From: Mortierella sp. BCC40632
Lineage: Eukaryota; Mortierellomycota; Mortierellomycetes; Mortierellales; Mortierellaceae
Reading direction: 5' to 3'
Assembly: GCA_011634665.1 (NCBI GenBank)
Contig: WAEK01000006.1
Coordinates: forward strand, 949,001 to 1,013,000
DNA length: 64,000 nt
A model generated the notes under the pieces. That model saw only the letters and a program-made list of their open reading frames with translations. It was not told the DNA's origin and did no database searches. The first letter of the stretch is position 1. Every line of letters starts with the position of its first letter. Positions 10,483-23,778 of the stretch are shown in pieces. The position numbers were made by a program, and so were the translations under genes.

Positions 10483-13400
10483 ATGGCACCTCCCGACGTT
10501 TCCGGACAACGCATTCTCGCCGAACAGCAACGGGTGCAACAGGCATCGGCAATGGGGCAGAGAAACCCAGAAGTAGCTGGGACAGAAGGGTTCATCCTGG
10601 ATGAGAGCAACAACTCTTGGGCAGGAGTGCTGCCCAAGGCCCAGGGTTTATATGACCCTGAGTACGAGAAAGACTCGTGTGGAGTTGGGTTTGTGGTAGA
10701 CATCAAAGGTCGCGCTTCGCACAAGATCCTTTCAGATGCCAAGCATATTCTCTGTAACATGGTAAGCTGCCATTCTGCTCTTTTCAATGTCCAGGGAGAG
10801 GAAGAGGGGAGGAAAAGTACTGGGATTGAGGGACAGAGAGAGAGGGAGTGAGGAAGAGTTGCCACTGGATCCAAATTTCGGAGAAACGGTGTCGGAAGCG
10901 ACGTTCCCACGTCGCTCCACATAACGCTCTGAGACTTTTTTTTTTTTTTTTTTTTGCGTATCATCAGCCGTCAGCTTATCACTAAGAGATGTCGAAAGAA
11001 AATGGGGGTTGTGGAAATCCAAAAGAAGGAAATGCACGAGAGAGTCACTCCTTTTGCCTTCTCTCTCTCTCTCTCTCTCTCTGCCTTATCTTGGATTATC
11101 TCGGAGAAAGGGGCGAGGGGTGACACCTATGGATCGCGCGCTATGTCAGAATGCACAACCCTCATGTGTGCATGTGAAATGCGGGGGATCGGACTAAAGA
11201 GTTAGGCCCTTTGTGTCTCGGCGTCAGATAGTGGATTGTTCGGAAGTTTTGGGTCCGAGAACTGAAGGCCATCAGACAAACAACGATCGCACTGCCCACG
11301 GGCGGAATCTACACGAGTTTATTCGCCTCTAAACAGATGGCTCGGTTTCACCTGCGCTCTCAGTATCCGCAGAGAAGAGAGGACTGTCGTGTCTGTGCAT
11401 ACATGTGTCTACCTCGGACTCTGGCGGCTGTGAGAATGTTGAGAGGAACAATTGGGCTAAGCTGACAGTTTAATCTATTCAACTTACACTCTTCCTTGTC
11501 ATGTACGGTTTAATAGACACACCGAGGCGCTACAAGCGCTGACCCCCGAGACGGCGATGGTGCGGGCGTCATGACGGGTATCCCGCACTTGTTCTTGACA
11601 AGAGAAGTTGAACGTCTACTCAGGATCACTCTTCCGCCTATGGGACAGTATGCAGTCGGGAACGTATTCCTCCGGCCAGATACGCACCACATGCAAGAGC
11701 AGAAAAAGACTTTTGAGTCGATTGCGCATCAGCTAGGACTGAAGGTGCTAGGATGGAGACTTGTTCCAGTTGATAATACCATTCTTGGACCCGCAGCCAA
11801 ATCGCGAGAACCCTCGATCCAGCAGCCTTTTGTTATCCTTGATCCAGAGATCTATCATGAATTTGACGGGCGTCTCTTTAACAGACAACTCTACCTCTTA
11901 CGAAAGCAAGCCACCCATGCGCTCACTCTCAAAAACTGGTTCTACATCTGTTCGCTCTCTAACCAGAACATGGTCTACAAGGGTCAGCTCTCACCGCCAC
12001 AAGTTTACAACTTTTACTATGACCTTCTAAATTATGAGTACCAGACCCATTTTGCGCTCGTTCACTCTCGATTTTCCACAAACACGTTCCCTTCCTGGGA
12101 CAGGGCACAGCCAATGCGTTGGGCTGCTCACAATGGTAGGCGTCGCACTGGTCTCGCTATAACTCCGTAAGGCTGTTGGCTCAATAATTACAACTATACG
12201 TTTCGTATCTACTAGGCGAGATCAACACGCTCCGAGGAAACAAGAACTACATGAGGGCTCGCGAAGGCGTCATGTCTTCAGACTACTTCGGATCTGATCT
12301 CAAGAAGCTCTATCCTATCATTGAGGAAGGTGGGTCCGACTCGTCCGCATTTGATAACGTGCTGGAGCTTCTCGTCATCAATGGAGTCTTGTCTCTTCCT
12401 GAAGCAATCATGATGATGCTCCCAGAAGCGTGGCAGAGTAACTCAAATATGGAGCCAGAGAAGAAAGCCTGGTATGAATGGGCCGCTTGCTTGTCAGAAG
12501 CATGGGATGGACCGGCGCTAATGACATTCTCGGATGGGCGATACTGTGGAGCCTGCTTGGATAGAAACGGCCTTCGGCCATGCAGATACTACAAAACCAC
12601 CGATGGTCTTATGATCTGTGCCTCTGAGGTCGGCACGATGGACATTGCACCTGAACGAGTGATAGAAAAAGGCCGTCTTCAGCCTGGAAAGATGCTCCTT
12701 GTGGATACGAAAGAAGGTCGCGTAGTGGAGGATCGTGAGCTAAAGATGAGCATCGCAGGACGCCATGATTTCCGACAGTGGTTGGATGAGCAGATGCTGA
12801 CACTAGAGGTAGCAATCGAGGCGGCTCCAAAGTTCGATATAATGGCGACCCTGGACAACACTCAACTGACCCGAGATCCTCGTATGCCAGCATTCAAGTT
12901 CACTCTTGAGCAACTGAACTTACTCATCACTCCAATGTGTATGGACGGGAAGGAGGCCCTGGGGTCAATGGGTAACGATGCACCTCTGGCCTGCTTAGCC
13001 ACTCAGCCACAGCTCATTTATGACTACTTCCGCCAGCTATTTGCTCAGGTTACCAACCCTCCAATTGACCCTATCCGCGAAGAGATTGTCATGAGTCTTG
13101 AATGCTATGTTGGGCCAGAGGGAAACCTCTTGAGCATTGACAAGGAGCAGTGCCATAAGCTGCGACTGAAAACCCCTGTTCTCTCTCTAGCTGAAATGGA
13201 TGCTATCAAGAACTTTACGAAAACGCGCCCCGATTGGGCTACGCGTATTATCGATATTACCTATCTGAAAAACGAAGGAATGTCGGGTTACTTGAGTTGC
13301 CTTGAACGTGTATGCTCAGAGGTTTCTCAGGCTATCCACGATGGAGTCAGGATTGTTGTCCTTTCTGATCGTGAGACGAACGCGGATCGTATCCCCATTT

Positions 13401-16400
13401 CAGCCCTGGTAGCAACGGGTGGAGTGCACCACTATCTGGTCCGAATGAAGCAGCGCTCCCGCGTCGCTATTGGTGTCGAGACTGCCGAAGCCCGAGAAGT
13501 CCACCATCTGTGCGTCCTTCTAGGATATGGTGCCGACATGAGTATGACCAAATGACTTGTTCTCGGTTATGGATTGTTCACAACGACGTCTTATTGATTA
13601 TGAATACTGACAATGTTTATGGTTGCTCCAGTTTGTCCTTATCTTGCCCAAGAGGCGATTCTCAAGCTCCATCGTGAGGGGGTCATCCGCTCTGATAAGA
13701 GCCCAGAAACCCTTCTTAAAAACTATATCAAGGCCAGCGGCAATGGAATCCTCAAGGTCATGTCTAAGATGGGTATCTCGACACTCCAATCTTATAAAGG
13801 AGCTCAAATCTTTGAGGCACTTGGGCTCGACGAATCGGTCATTGCTCGGTCCTTTGCGGGGACAGCCTCTAGAATTAAGGGAGTCGGATTCGAGATGCTG
13901 GCTCTAGATGCGCTAACTCTACACGAGATAGCCTGGCCTAGTCGAGAGACAGTTATTCCAGACGGCATTCCTGAGTCGAGTGAATATCACTGGCGAGCAG
14001 GAGGGATAGGTCATATTAATGATCCTACTGGCGTTGCCAATCTTCAGGATGCTGTACGTCGAAAGAACGATTCAGCCTACGAAACATACTCTCAGAATGC
14101 GTTCGAGCAAATCAAGAGTTGCACTCTCAGGGGCTTACTCGATTTTGACCTTAACAAGGCACAGCCAATCCCAATTGAGGAAGTTGAGCCATGGACAGAC
14201 ATTTGTAAACGGTTTTGCACTGGTGCAATGAGCTACGGCTCAATCTCTATGGAGGCACACTCGACATTATCTATTGCAATGAACCGTATCGGCGGCAAGT
14301 CTAACTCTGGAGAAGGTGGAGAGGACCCAATGCGATCCATTCCAAAGGAGAATGGTGATTCGTTGCGCTCAGCTATTAAGCAAATCGCCTCCGGAAGATT
14401 TGGTGTTACATCCTATTATCTCTCTGATGCGGACGAAATCCAGATCAAAATGGCGCAAGGCGCGAAGCCAGGAGAGGGCGGCGAGCTTCCGTGAGTTGAT
14501 ATTTTCCCAATTTTCGTTTCTCTAGTATACGAGATATACAAAAAAAAGAATAGTTCCTGCTCATGACAACTAATATCTTGTCTTATTCCTCCAATTTTTA
14601 GAGGCCATAAGGTTTCTGAAGAGATTGGAAAGACTCGTCACTCCACTCCTGGAGTAGGCCTGATTTCACCTCCACCTCACCACGACATTTACTCCATTGA
14701 AGATCTGAAGCAGCTTATTTATGATGCCAAGGCAGCGTCCAAGCCTGGCGCCAGGATCTCAGTCAAGCTTGTGTCCGAAGTTGGAGTTGGAGTCATTGCA
14801 AGTGGAGTAGCCAAGGCAAAGGCAGACCATATTCTGATCTCTGGCCATGACGGAGGAACTGGTGCGTCGCGATGGACCGGAATCAAGTATGCAGGGCTTC
14901 CATGGGAGCTTGGACTTGCTGAGACCCACCAAACTCTTGTCTTGAATGACCTTCGAGGGCGAGTAGTTGTTCAAACGGATGGCCAAATCCGAACTGGTCG
15001 AGATGTAGCAATCGCATGCATGTTAGGAGCAGAAGAATGGGGTTTTGCAACAACACCTCTGATTGCCCTTGGATGCACTATGATGCGCAAATGCCACCTG
15101 AATACTTGCCCTGTCGGAGTGGCTACGCAGGACCCATATTTACGCGAGAAGTTTACAGGAACTCCTGAGCATGTCATCAACTTTTTCTATTACGTTGCTG
15201 AGGAAGTCAGGTCCATCATGGCGCGTTTGGGCTTCCGAACAATCAACGATATGGTTGGTCGGTCAGACTTTCTGCGGGTCAATGAAGAGCTTCGGAATCC
15301 CAAGAATGCCAATATAGATTTGGCCCCTGTACTGACGCCTGCGTTCACACTGAGACCAGGTGCCGCGACATACAATGTTCGCAAGCAGGAACACATGCAC
15401 CATACACGACTTGATAATAAGTTTATCACTGATGCAGAAATTGCGTTGACAAAAGGTCATCGTGTGGCAATCGAAGGCAAGATCAAGAACACAGACCGGG
15501 CTCTTGGAACTACACTCTCGTGTGAAGTATCAAGGCGGTATTCTGAACAAGGACTCCCCAACGACACGATCCATATTAGCCTCAAAGGATCAGCCGGTCA
15601 ATCTATGGGAGCCTGGCTTGCCCCAGGAATCACCATCGAGCTCGAGGGAGACTCAAACGATTATGTGGGCAAAGGTCTATCTGGAGGCCAGTTAATCGTC
15701 TATCCACCCAAGGGATCTTCCTTTAAAAATGAGGACAACGTCATTATTGGCAACACGTGTCTGTACGGGGCTACAAGTGGTAGGGCGTTCTTTAGCGGAA
15801 TGGCTGCCGAGCGATTTGCAGTTCGGAATTCAGGAGCAACTGCAGTAGTTGAGGGTACAGGTGATCACGGATGTGAATATATGACGGGAGGTCGGGTCGT
15901 TGTTCTAGGAACCACTGGACGTAACTTTGCAGCAGGGATGTCGGGAGGCGTTGCATATGTTCTTGACCTTGCCGACGACTTCAAGCCCAAAGTGAACATG
16001 GAGATGGTCAGCTTTGAAACCCTAGATGATGATGAAGAGATTGCATGGCTCAAAGACCTTTTGCAAGACCATAGACAGTTCACAGGATCATCCATTGCCG
16101 AACGTATTCTAAAGGATATGGGTGGATATATTCCTAAGTTTGTGAAGGTGATGCCCAATGATTTCAAGAAAGTTCTCGATGCCAAGAGGGCTGCTAAAGA
16201 AACCAAGAAACCTTCGCCCGGCGCTTCAACCACAGCCTTTGTCATGCCCCCAGCTCCTGTACTGACAACAAAGACCCCAGCTAAAGGCTCCCAAGAACCT
16301 GTGGTTGCTGACTTGGAAGATGCAGTCGTCGATGTGGATGCATACAAGAAACGGAGTGAGACCCTTGACAAAGTCCGAGGATTTATGAAGTACAAGAGAC

Positions 16401-17911
16401 GAGGAGACGGATACCGAAACCCTAAGAAACGGACCAAAGACTATAAAGAGATCACTGCACGACTTGGCGATGAAGAGCTCAAAGTACAAGCAGCTCGGTG
16501 CATGGATTGCGGCATTCCGTTCTGCCAGAGCAACTCGACTGGATGCCCAATTGGCAACATCATCCCGAAGTGGAACGATCTCGTGTTTAAAGATCAATGG
16601 CAGGATGCCTTAAACCGACTAATGATGACCAACAACTTTCCTGAATTTACTGGACGTGTCTGTCCAGCTCCTTGTGAAGGCTCGTGTGTCTTAGGAATCA
16701 ACGAACTCCCAGTGGCTATCAAGTCCATCGAGTGCGCGATCATTGATCGGGGATTCGAAATGGGATGGATAAAACCCAAGCCGCCTATGATGCGCACAGG
16801 CAAGAAGATAGCCATCATTGGAGCGGGACCAGCCGGACTTGCAGCAGCTGATCAACTGAACAAAGCAGGTCACTCGGTTGTAGTGTATGACCGTAATGAT
16901 CGTATTGGCGGATTGTTGATGTATGGCATTCCAAACATGAAGCTGGACAAGGACGTTGTTCAACGACGTGTGGACCTTATGGCAGCTGAAGGAGTCAAGT
17001 TTGTCGTGAATGCTCATGTCGGGGTTACCCATGATGTAGCCCGAATTCGGTACGAAAATGATGCCCTGATCCTGGCTACAGGCGCGACCTGGCCGCGCGA
17101 TCTTCAGATACCCAACCGCAATCTGGATGGCATTCATTTCGCTATGGAGTTCCTTCAGCTCAATACTCAGTCGCTCCTGGATTCAGACCTAAGCGACGGC
17201 AAGTATATCTCGGCCAAGGGCAAACATGTGGTCGTGATTGGAGGTGGTGACACGGGTTGCGACTGTATAGCCACCTCAATGCGTCATGGAGCTGCTTCTG
17301 TAGTGAACCTAGAGCTTTTGCCACAACCACCTGCAACAAGAGCAAAAGACAACCCATGGCCACAATTCCCCAAGGTCTTCAAGCAGGATTATGGTCATTC
17401 GGAAGTGCAAGCTCATTTTGGCCGAGATCCTCGTGAGTACTCGATTGTGACAAAAGAGTTTGTGTCAGACGGTCACGGTAAACTCAAGGGCCTTAACACC
17501 ATCCGCGTTGAATGGACTCAAGACCCAATTACTGAAAAGTGGTCCATGAAGGAGACTCCAGGTACGGAGCAATTCTTCCAGGCAGACCTAGTGTTCCTGT
17601 CATTGGGTTTCCTAGGACCCGAGGCCGAGCTTTTAAAGACATTGGGCGTGAAAGCAGACAAGAGAGCCAACATTGAGACCCCCACTGGATCGTACCAGAC
17701 TTCAGTTCGTGGAGTTTTTGGAGCAGGAGACTGCCGACGAGGCCAATCATTGATTGTTTGGGGCATTAACGAAGGCCGTCAATGTGCTCGCGAGGTAGAT
17801 GAGTATCTCATGGGCAACACCCTACTGCCTGTCTCGGGTGGTATCCAACAAAGATCACTCAAGGATCTTCGGACACAATCACAACCGTCACTTGTTGCAT
17901 CTCTCCATTAA
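10483..17911 (+). CDS. GLT1: Glutamate synthase (NADH-type, single chain, GOGAT)
   Basis: Five exons (10483-10761, 11517-12135, 12216-13541, 13632-14490, 14602-17911) give 2,130 residues, close to yeast Glt1. It converts glutamine plus 2-oxoglutarate to two glutamates using NADH, in nitrogen assimilation. The N-terminal amidotransferase nucleophile is Cys66 in KDSCGVGF, so a 65-residue propeptide is probably removed. The exon 1-2 junction restores [17 protein letters not shown]. The synthase domain carries the 3Fe-4S cysteines in [12 protein letters not shown] (about residue 1185), followed by the beta-helix GXGXG-type domain. The C-terminal GltD-like half has the 4Fe-4S motif [12 protein letters not shown] (about 1660), the FAD motif GAGPAGLAA (about 1767) and the NAD motif GGGDTGCDC (about 1907). 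The first intron is unusually long (755 nt) and holds poly-T and CT runs. Confidence 0.97.
10936..11082 (+). repeat. Poly-T and (CT)n runs inside GLT1 intron 1
   Basis: A 20-nt poly-T tract (10936-10955) and a (TC)n run (about 11060-11082) sit within the 755-nt first intron of the glutamate synthase gene. The intron is about ten times longer than the others of that gene. The simple repeats account for only part of the extra length. Confidence 0.7.
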
Positions 17912-18075
17912 TTTTTGGTCATTTCCTGCAACAAGAACCATTTTGTTCGACTAGAAGTGCAGTGCAGACAGTTACACGATCTTACAAATTTTTTTTCCGT
18001 TCAATAAACAGACCATTTCTTTCTCTATTTCGTTTTTCTCATTGCCTCTAACCTTTCCACTCTTTACCTCTCTCT

Positions 18076-21000
18076 ATGGTGCCAACCTCTCTTATGTCTT
18101 CTACTCAGGGGTCAGGAATAAATCCCGACCAAGAGTCGTCGAAGCCTCTGGACTGTCTCCTATCCAAAGACAAACTGCAAGTCAAACTAGGAAATGCATT
18201 TTTTGAAGACGACCATGGGCGGGCCTGGCTTTTGCGGGGTGTGAACCTAAGTGGGTCGTCCAAGTTTCCACGGTATCCCGTCTCTGTGCCTTCGCATGTT
18301 CGAGGCGATGCCTTTCTGAGAGCACACAAGGAACGTCGGGAAGCGAACGGGGATCAAGCATTCTCCCAGTCATTACCCGTGCCATCTCCAGACATGGGGG
18401 GAGCACATGTCCTGGATGATGACAGAAATGATGAACCCCATCTCAGGAATGAATCCATAGGAGACCGGATCTCATTCGTGGGACGTCCCTTTGAGTTGAC
18501 TGAGGCTGATGAGCATCTTGCGCGGCTGAGGCATTGGGGATTTAGACTTATCCGCTGGGTCGTTACTTGGGAGGCGATCGAACACGAAGGACCGTAAGTT
18601 CGAATGATACATTCGCCTTTTCCATTAGTCATTTCCTCTCCTCTCCCATAAAATGACCCTAACAGATTTTGTCTTTTATCTATATGTCCATGGTTGTTTA
18701 TTTCCGTGGTGATTTAGTGGAAAGTATGACCACGAGTTCCTGGAATACACCGTCAAGGCACTACTAAAGGCGAAAGAGTATGGCTTCAAGGTCATAATTG
18801 ATTTTCATCAAGATGTGGTATGTTCCTTTACATAGCTGAGCCTTATATTCTTGGTATTACTCTCCCTCACTCTTGCTCACAAGCATACACACATACATTT
18901 TCTCTCTTGCATGAATAGTGGTCGCGATACTCTGGAGGGTCAGGGGCGCCTCTTTGGACTTTTCATCTGGCAGGTCTTGACCCACACCACTTTCACGCGA
19001 CAGGAGCAGCCGTTGTCCACAACACTTTACCAGAATCTGAATCAATGCCACGGATGGTCTGGCTGACCAACTACTATAAACTTGCTTGTGCGACCATGTT
19101 TACACTATTTTATGCTGGAGCTCAGCTCGCTCCTCGTTGTTTTCTTACCGTCGGAGATAGCACTAGAGTCCATCTTCAAGATTTCCTTCAGGAACACTTT
19201 CTGGGCGCTATCAGAACTTTAGTGGATTCCATTCATGCTTGTCGGGATGAGGAGGGTCGGTCTTTGCTTGAGGATAGCGTAGTTCTCGGTTATGATTCCT
19301 GGAATGAGCCCTCCTGTGGATGGATTGGACTTGATCGACTCGATGTCTTGCCAGAACAGCATGACCTAAGGCAAGGCGATATGCCAACTCCTTTCCAAGC
19401 TATGCTACTTGGACAAGGATTTTCTGTATCGGACATTGCAACCTATCGACTTGAGTTGGTGGGCCCGATTAAGACAGGGTCCAGAACCATTGATCCGCTT
19501 TCATTCTCACCCATATCAACAGCAGCCAACGAGGAAGCCCTTAGATTTCCGATTAAGGCCTGGTTGGATCCAAAGAGACGAGATGAATACGACTCACTCT
19601 ATGGTATTCAACGAGAAAAAGAATTCCCATGCGCAGGGGAGTGTCTGTGGGCTCAGCATGGCGTTTGGTCGATCCAGGAACGCAAAATCTTACAACAAGA
19701 TTACTTTGCCGTCGGACCCAGATCGCTCTCGGACCATCTAGAGGCTAAAGTCGATCGACCTCGGATTCGATGGGTTGAAGATCACTGGTTGTTGTTTGCA
19801 AGGCGCGTGACAAACGTTGTGAGAGAGGTTCACACTACGGCTATGCTCTTCTTGGAGCCACCTGTCTATGTTCCTCCGCCTAACCTTATCGGCGAGGCTG
19901 ACAGATGCTCACGGCAGCCAAAGTCTATGCACTCTACAGATTCCGCAGAAGAGGCGATATTAGCCAAGGAGCCCCTGACCACCAACATGGTCTATACGCC
20001 TCACCACTACGATGATCTTGTACTTCTAACAAAACGGTACCTGGGTTGGATTAATATTGACCTCTTGGGTCTGAGTCGAGGCCGACACAAGTCTCTGATA
20101 GGCTCAGTTGTTATTGGCAAAAGAGCAACTGAGACCCTTTTTGGGCAACAGATCAAGGAAATTCAATCCGAGTGTTATGAACGCTTAGGTGAGAGGAAAT
20201 CCTGTCCACGCTTTTCGATCGTTAGTGTTCTACTAAGGTTAAAGGGCCCTTTTTTTTAGCACCAGATTATTGGCTAAACGATTTCTTTCTCCTAGGTAAG
20301 CGACCCGTGTTAATTGGCGAGACAGGATTGCACTTTGATGTTGGTCTGGCAACCAAACATCAGGCAGAGAATGGATTTCAATCACTCTCTGGTGGACAAA
20401 GTCAAAACTCACCCAAACAACGTCAGTCATGGTTTCGATCCTTGTTCCGCAGACAGAGTGATATCTCGCAACCCACAGAAACTTCTCCAGACCAGCAGCG
20501 GGGCCCTTTAGTAGGACCAGTGTTGGCATCGCCCACACCCACCCCGTCGAATAGTAACCTAAGTACCCCTTCGAAACAATTTCAGCAAGCCTTCGATAAC
20601 ATTCTGAATGGATTAGATCGGACATTGGTTCATTACACTCTCTGGAACTACACAATTGAGAACGATGCCGTCTATGGCGATGGCTGGAATGGCGAAAACC
20701 TGAGCCTTTATTCAAAACCTATGCTCCTGTCTCCTCCTTCCCGATCACATCCTGCCCCTGGCAGTAATGTTGATGGAAAAGTAGACGGTCAAGCCAGGCA
20801 CCACAGGAAACATACCCACCCTCTTGACCTTGGTGGTCGTGCCATTGAACAGTTCTGTAGACCCTACCCAGTGGCTACTGTAGGTCTACCGACTCGATTA
20901 ATGTTTGATCGACATCGACGAATCTTTCGGCTTTGGACCGTCATGAATGGAAGACCAAATCCAGGACCGAGTGAGTCCAAGATAAGGGGAGACCTTCCAG

Positions 21001-21281
21001 CAGATGATCAGGTCGAGTGTGAAGGATCATTGTCGGGTCTAGGACATGATAGAATTCAGAATGTTTCAGCCAGAACAGAGATTTATGTTCCACGGATTCA
21101 TTTCCTGGGTCGCGAGCACTGTTCCGTGAGAGTCAGTGATGGGAGTTGGGAATGGGATGAAGACCGACAGCTTCTCTTCTGGGAATATGGCAACACACAA
21201 GAGGACATGACTGATGATCGAGGCAAGAAAGACCACTCGGATGAACGACGTGAACACTGGCTAGAGATCATTCGGCAATAG
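18076..21281 (+). CDS. GH5 subfamily-12-type glycosidase (sterylglucosidase / glucosylceramidase)
   Basis: Four exons (18076-18593, 18718-18817, 18919-20188, 20296-21281) give 957 residues. The exon 2-3 join rebuilds IIDFHQDVWSRYSGGSGAP, characteristic of endoglycoceramidase-related GH5 enzymes. The acid/base Glu is in YDSWNEPSCGWIG (about residue 335) and the nucleophile Glu in VLIGETGLHFD (about residue 640). Fungal relatives of this size (the EGCrP/Sgl1 group) hydrolyse glucosylceramide or ergosteryl-beta-glucoside and act inside the cell. No signal peptide is seen here (MVPTSLMSSTQGS), which agrees. An insertion between about 660 and 720 is Ser/Pro/Gln-rich and likely disordered. The start could also be the ATG at 18094. 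Sterol glucoside versus glucosylceramide specificity cannot be decided from sequence. It follows glutamate synthase after only 164 nt on the same strand. Confidence 0.88.
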
Positions 21282-22312
21282 TTGAGATATTCTAACCAGA
21301 ATAGGATCCATAGTAATAATTTTCTCCGCGTCCAAAAAGGGAGGGAGGGGGGAACCTTCTGGTGATAGCTGGGGATTAAATTTATAGATATAGTTGGGAT
21401 CTTGGCAGCCAGTGCCTTGGAAGCAAACAGATCGAAAAAAAAAAAACTGCTTTAGGTCCTGCTGAAACCGAATCTCCAAAATTATGGACATCGTTGACAG
21501 TTATAGGATGTGCTAAAATAGTCGAGGATGCATTTAGAGACATGGCGCGACGGGGGTATTGCCGTCCAGCAGCTGGTATGAACCCATCGACCACTGTCGA
21601 AGCAGAACCGACCGAAGGTGAAGGTACCATATCCCGATCACCACCAGCTGCAACAAAAAAGCCTGAAGATGTAGGGTTGAAAGCCTGGGCCTCCTCCTCC
21701 TCTTGTAAAACCTCATTGATTCTCCGGGGGCACCTTGGCTCCTCATAGTTGTTATTGTAGTTTCTGCGATATACAGAAGCACCATAGTCATCGTCGTTCT
21801 CATAATCGATGGATTTTGCGTATTGAGACTTCATTGCGTATCAGCTGTGTTTCCTTGAAGACCCCTTAAAGCGTAGGTCATCGCTGCCCTGCGGGCCTCT
21901 CCGAGTTCTTTTGTGTGTAAGCTACTTTTCCCATCTCCAAAAAATGAAGAGAGCGGCTATGATAGCGACAATAACTCCTCCTCCAACACTTCCTCCAATG
22001 ACATATAGGTTTGATTGGTCACTACTTTGATCCTCCATTTTCGAAGCTGGCGTCACAGCGGAGTGTAAGTCTGTAGTTGCCAAGGGTGGCACAGTGGTAA
22101 TATTGGTTGTCGTCGTTGTGGTGAGAATGGTTGTCATGGCTGTTGTTGCTGCTGCTGCTGTTGCTGTTGTGGTCGTTATGTTCGTAGTTTTCGGCGCTGG
22201 GGGTATCCAGCGCTCAAGCGTAAACTAGTCTAGCCAGTTGTTTGATACAAAGTTGTAGATAAGGGTGGGTGTCAGAGTTCCTCGTAGCCCATTTAAACCT
22301 AATTGTCGGGCA

Positions 22313-22385
<73 letters not shown>
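22313..22385 (+). repeat. (GA)n microsatellite
   Basis: A GA dinucleotide run of about 73 nt with one interruption near 22326, lying in the 3' half of the kelch pseudogene, between the last propeller segment and the transmembrane segment. Confidence 0.95.
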
Positions 22386-22387
<2 letters not shown>

Positions 22388-23112
22388 AGCCATCGGCCTG
22401 GGTCCCGCCAGTACCACAATCTAGAGAACTCAAGCAGGACAACAGTACCTCCCCAGACGATTAAACTCTCTGCTGCAGCAGTACAAGCCATGGAAGAACG
22501 GGCTTGGGCAGCATTGGCGTCTCGTCCTTTAATCCACAAGTATGTTGTCAGATCGAAGACGTAGACACTAGAAAGGAACTTATTTCCTCTTCACTTCCCC
22601 TAAACAAAACACACTTGGTCTCATTCTAGGCGGGAACCATAGAGTGGCTGTAAATGCTTGGTGGAGCATCTCCCTTGACTTACTATGCTCCAGTGGACGC
22701 AATTCCTTTCCAAGGTTAACATGGTTACTCAGAATACGCCCTTCATTTTGCTTTCCGGCATCTCAATCTGTAAATGAGCGCCCACTCACCACCTCAATCC
22801 AAACCTCAGTTGATGGATCGTACTGGAATAGCTTGCCATCGAACCTCCCGTTCGATACGCCATAAAAGTAGTACATCTTCTTGGACTTTGAGCTGTATAC
22901 CCAAGAGTAATAGAGCAGAACCTGGAGCGGTCCTGGCAGAGGTGTCGTTCGGAAAGCTCAGTTGGACGATGGAGTGCAGATAACTAAATCCTTTCCAGCA
23001 GGAACTTAGATGCTTTCTGTGCCTGGGTCTACCAATCCGTAAACGCCATTCTGCGCTGCTGGATTATTGTTGATAGAGAGCGGTGGACCCTAGATGTTGA
23101 TTTCGCGTGTAT

Positions 23113-23144
23113 ACTGGATTACCATACTACTGGATTACCATACT
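23113..23144. repeat. 16-bp tandem duplication in kelch pseudogene
   Basis: The 16-nt unit actggattaccatact occurs twice in direct succession (23113-23128 and 23129-23144). Sixteen is not a multiple of three. Without the second copy the minus-strand frame continues from NSSMVIQ into YTREINI; with both copies a stop follows immediately. Confidence 0.9.
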
Positions 23145-23743
23145 ACTGTTTTCGTCTTTGCCCCAAGTGAAGAGTGCATCTCCATGTGGACTGATGGCAA
23201 GCGGTCTCTGGTCAGTTGGGAAAGCAAACGTGGCTAATGGCTGGAATGGCGGAACGGTTCCTTTCCATGGACGTGTCAAGTCTAGAACTGCAACTTGAGT
23301 TACCCGATGGGCTTAGAATGCATCGCCTTGGAGGATCGAGTGGCCTCTAACGACGTAAAAAAGCTTTTCAGCAACCGTAGCATAGCCCGTATCAGCTACA
23401 GGAATAACTGCCTGTGCTTCTTTCCGTGTTACAAAGCTGAGGCTGTAGAAAAAGATCCAGCTGAGTAGGAATAATGACATGTCCCTGTGGCGGTTTCCCA
23501 TGATTGGACCGGATATTGGAATCATCGCATGGGGAGTGGGTATGTATAGGGCTGGGGATGCAGAACAATCAAGCGTATGAGGATGAGTGGTGGGAGGAAG
23601 GAGAAAACAGTTCGCGAAAGGAATAGGTTGAATGGAAAGAGGAGTGTTGACAAGAATAATAGCAGGTTTGCTTAGAGGCAAACGAGATGAAGAGAGGGAC
23701 ATGGCTTCAAGATCAACCACTCATTATGCATGACTGACTGACT

Positions 23744-23746
<3 letters not shown>

Positions 23747-23777
<31 letters not shown>
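23747..23777 (+). repeat. Poly-T tract, 31 nt
   Basis: An uninterrupted T run preceded by a four-fold tgac repeat (tgactgactgactgac). It lies in the gap between the kelch pseudogene start and the 3' end of the giant cysteine-module gene. Confidence 0.95.

Positions 23778-23778
<1 letters not shown>

Larger units (their letters stand above)
21382..23501 (-). pseudogene. Kelch-repeat single-pass membrane protein, pseudogene
   Basis: The minus strand retains a recognisable order: signal peptide (MSLFLLSWIFFYSLSFV, near 23480), kelch-like beta-propeller segments (ADTGYATVAEKLFYVVRG; LVIQYTREINI-type; MYYFYGVSNGRFDGKLFQYD; VYVFDLTTYLWIKGRDAN), a transmembrane helix (YVIGGSVGGGVIVAIIAALF, about 22010) and a cytoplasmic tail (21834-21394). 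The frame is broken many times. Stops occur at 23313-23315, 23090-23092, 23006-23008, 22958-22960 and 22626-22628. A 16-bp tandem duplication sits at 23113-23144, a frameshift near 22575, and a 70-nt GA run at 22313-22385 interrupts the last propeller segment. The intact relative is at 49290-51381. Before decay it was probably a surface receptor or adhesion-type protein, but no ligand is known. Confidence 0.75.
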
